Shown piece by piece: positions 63,776 to 64,000 of a stretch of DNA of 64,000 bases. A program made the translations under genes and the position numbers. The stretch spans positions 31,948,433 through 32,012,432 of the forward strand of contig CM039508.1 in assembly GCA_022432975.1 (NCBI GenBank), read 5' to 3'. This DNA is from Begonia masoniana. Its lineage: Eukaryota > Streptophyta > Magnoliopsida > Cucurbitales > Begoniaceae. The notes beneath the pieces are model-generated. The model made no database searches. It saw only the letters and a program-made list of their open reading frames with translations, and was not told the origin of the DNA. How positions within the stretch are numbered: the first letter of the stretch is position 1; the number at the start of each line of letters is the position of its first letter.

Positions 63776-64000
63776 TCGGCAGAGGTTGGATGAACGAATC
63801 ATCCGGCTGACGTCATCGGTAGATGCGAGTAGCAGAACTTGTTGTTTTGCGATCGGCAGAAGTTGGATGAACGATTCATCCGGCTGACGTCATCGGTGGA
63901 AACCTTTGGTTTTGTTTTATACCTTTTCGTTGACTTTGTTCAGCGGATGATGTGTTTGACTTTTATGAACTTTAAGTATTTCACGCTTAAGCCTTCATCT

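Larger units (their letters stand above)
61957..64000 (+). mobile_element. LTR E, same family as D, running off the window
   Basis: It starts TGTAACACCCGGTTCTATTA and aligns with the minus strand of the D LTRs: TATTTAAGGAAAGA (62103), CAGCTCAA.CAGCAGA, GGTGAGTT (donor at 62234), GTAAGT (62509), GTGCC(C/T)TCGGGCCTACATCAC and the acceptor TTTTGTGATGTAG ending at 63087. The left flank CGATT is the expected target site. It could be a solo LTR or the 5' LTR of a full element beyond the edge. Confidence 0.88.

Overview
The window looks like nuclear DNA of a flowering plant, most likely a eudicot. It holds one intact intron-containing gene of a plant RNA-recognition-motif family (BPA1-like), a broken lipid-transfer-protein gene, and about 48 kb of nested plant LTR retrotransposons. 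These use initiator-Met tRNA type primer sites, and two carry chromodomain-type Ty3/gypsy polyproteins. I saw no bacterial or organellar genes.

Layout. 1-5.6 kb: the tail of an unidentified ORF, an old LTR remnant (Z) and a decayed Ty3/gypsy pol (J) interrupted by a 1.5-kb A-rich tract. 6.5-6.9 kb: nsLTP pseudogene on the minus strand. 8.2-12.1 kb: five-exon BPA1-like gene on the minus strand with its promoter to the right. 12.4-14.1 kb: non-coding sequence and a diverged repeat. 14.06 kb to the right edge: a retrotransposon nest. Copia fragment I is hit by copia element H. H is hit by Tekay/Del-like element A (+), whose 5' LTR starts at 16545 and whose 3' LTR starts at 56520. A is hit by solo LTR K in its 5' LTR, by non-autonomous gag-protease element B (-, 24875-50189) in its leader, by solo LTR G in its protease region, and by LTRs C and E in its 3' LTR. 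B is in turn hit by LTR F inside gag and by the young, coding-intact Tekay-like element D (-, 35454-46773) in its leader. Five insertions are confirmed by TG...CA ends and 5-bp target duplications: K CGATG, B GGAGT, D AACAT, G ATAGA, C TTGAA.

Main observation. The long LTRs (Z, A, K, C, D, E, and in part F) share one hidden architecture although most of their sequence has diverged: a pyrimidine-rich first exon-like block, a short 45-55 nt second block ending in a GTAAGT donor, an interval of about 500-650 bp (longer where arrays have grown) and an acceptor reading TGTAG. About 30-45 nt after the donor lies an arm that is complementary to the acceptor itself: CCTACATCA with TGATGTAGG in Z, C, D and E, and CCTACACC with GGTGTAGG in A and K. 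This is a compensatory change. The blocks, joined as exons, give a short conserved reading frame in A and K and a different one in D and E. Hairpin units inside the interval are the seeds of the 96-bp arrays of D.

The region is also full of almost error-free arrays (16, 25/50, 35, 96 and 147 bp units) and extreme homopolymers (1261 T; 2000 A; 1500 bp of A-runs broken by single C). Several of these replace expected element sequence, so assembly or base-calling artefact must be considered next to real expansion.
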